6,921 bases of DNA from an uncultured Lachnospiraceae bacterium (GTDB lineage: Bacteria; Bacillota; Clostridia; Lachnospirales; Lachnospiraceae): the NCBI GenBank assembly GCA_910586555.1, contig CAJUJY010000101.1:1-6921 (forward strand), read 5' to 3'. The notes under the pieces were generated by a model that saw nothing but the letters and a program-made list of their open reading frames with translations, was not told the origin of the DNA and searched no databases. How positions within the stretch are numbered: the stretch's first letter is position 1; every line of letters begins with the position of its first letter. Positions 6,886 to 6,921 of the stretch are shown here, piece by piece. The translations under genes and the position numbers were made by a program.

Positions 6886-6921
6886 GCTGTTGGAAACAGC
6901 AACAAAGCACATTGACAACTG
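6886..6921 (+). other. Leader hairpin and rRNA-leader-like motif at the edge
   Basis: GCTGTT (6886-6891) and AACAGC (6895-6900) form a 6-bp stem with a three-base loop, placed at the expected 5' end of the P2 transcript. GCACATTGACAACTG (6907-6921) follows. From memory it resembles the CATTGAAAACTG-type sequence common in the leaders and spacers of Firmicute rRNA operons. It also contains a third TTGACA (6912-6917), which could be the -35 of another promoter whose -10 would be outside the window. The window ends here, so the choice cannot be made. Confidence 0.45.

Noticed and set aside
6679..6918. 79-codon minus-strand open frame near the right edge
   Set aside because: It lies across the promoter region, is Phe/Tyr/Ile-rich from AT-rich DNA, and would run over both tandem promoters; no ribosome binding site is evident.

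Overview
The window looks like chromosomal DNA of a low-GC Gram-positive bacterium, most likely a Clostridia member and plausibly Lachnospiraceae. The main reason is a complete PolC-type replicative DNA polymerase, the hallmark replicase of Firmicutes and their relatives. Supporting signs are the AT-rich intergenic DNA, strong G-rich ribosome binding sites, a GTG start, and promoters with an extended -10. The family-level placement is inference from how the PolC reads, not from a search.

Layout, left to right. Bases 1-53 are noticeably GC-richer than what follows and may be the edge of a feature cut by the window; I cannot identify it. A clear extended -10 promoter (163-192) and a good Shine-Dalgarno precede a 115-residue acidic protein of unknown function (250-597, +). 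A 148-base AT-rich gap with two AT-only inverted repeats leads to polC (746-5329, +), which is complete at 1527 residues. Its proofreading and polymerase catalytic residues are visible and it ends in a probable clamp-binding tail. Convergent to it, with only 27 bases between the stop codons, lies a GT2-family glycosyltransferase (5357-6652, -). A hairpin sits at this junction, and its loop contains the glycosyltransferase stop codon.

The last ~270 bases hold no gene. They carry a divergent promoter for the glycosyltransferase and two tandem plus-strand promoters of identical architecture (TTGACA, 17 bases, TGG plus -10), each preceded by A/T tracts. These are followed by a small hairpin and the edge motif GCACATTGACAACTG. 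The pattern resembles the start of a ribosomal RNA operon lying just beyond the right edge, but the RNA itself is outside the window.

The genes do not form an evident pathway. The replicase is a housekeeping gene, the glycosyltransferase probably serves cell-surface polysaccharide or glycoprotein assembly as a single-gene unit, and the small protein is unassigned. I see no mobile element, CRISPR array, toxin-antitoxin pair or other novel system; this is mostly an ordinary housekeeping region with a few points worth checking.
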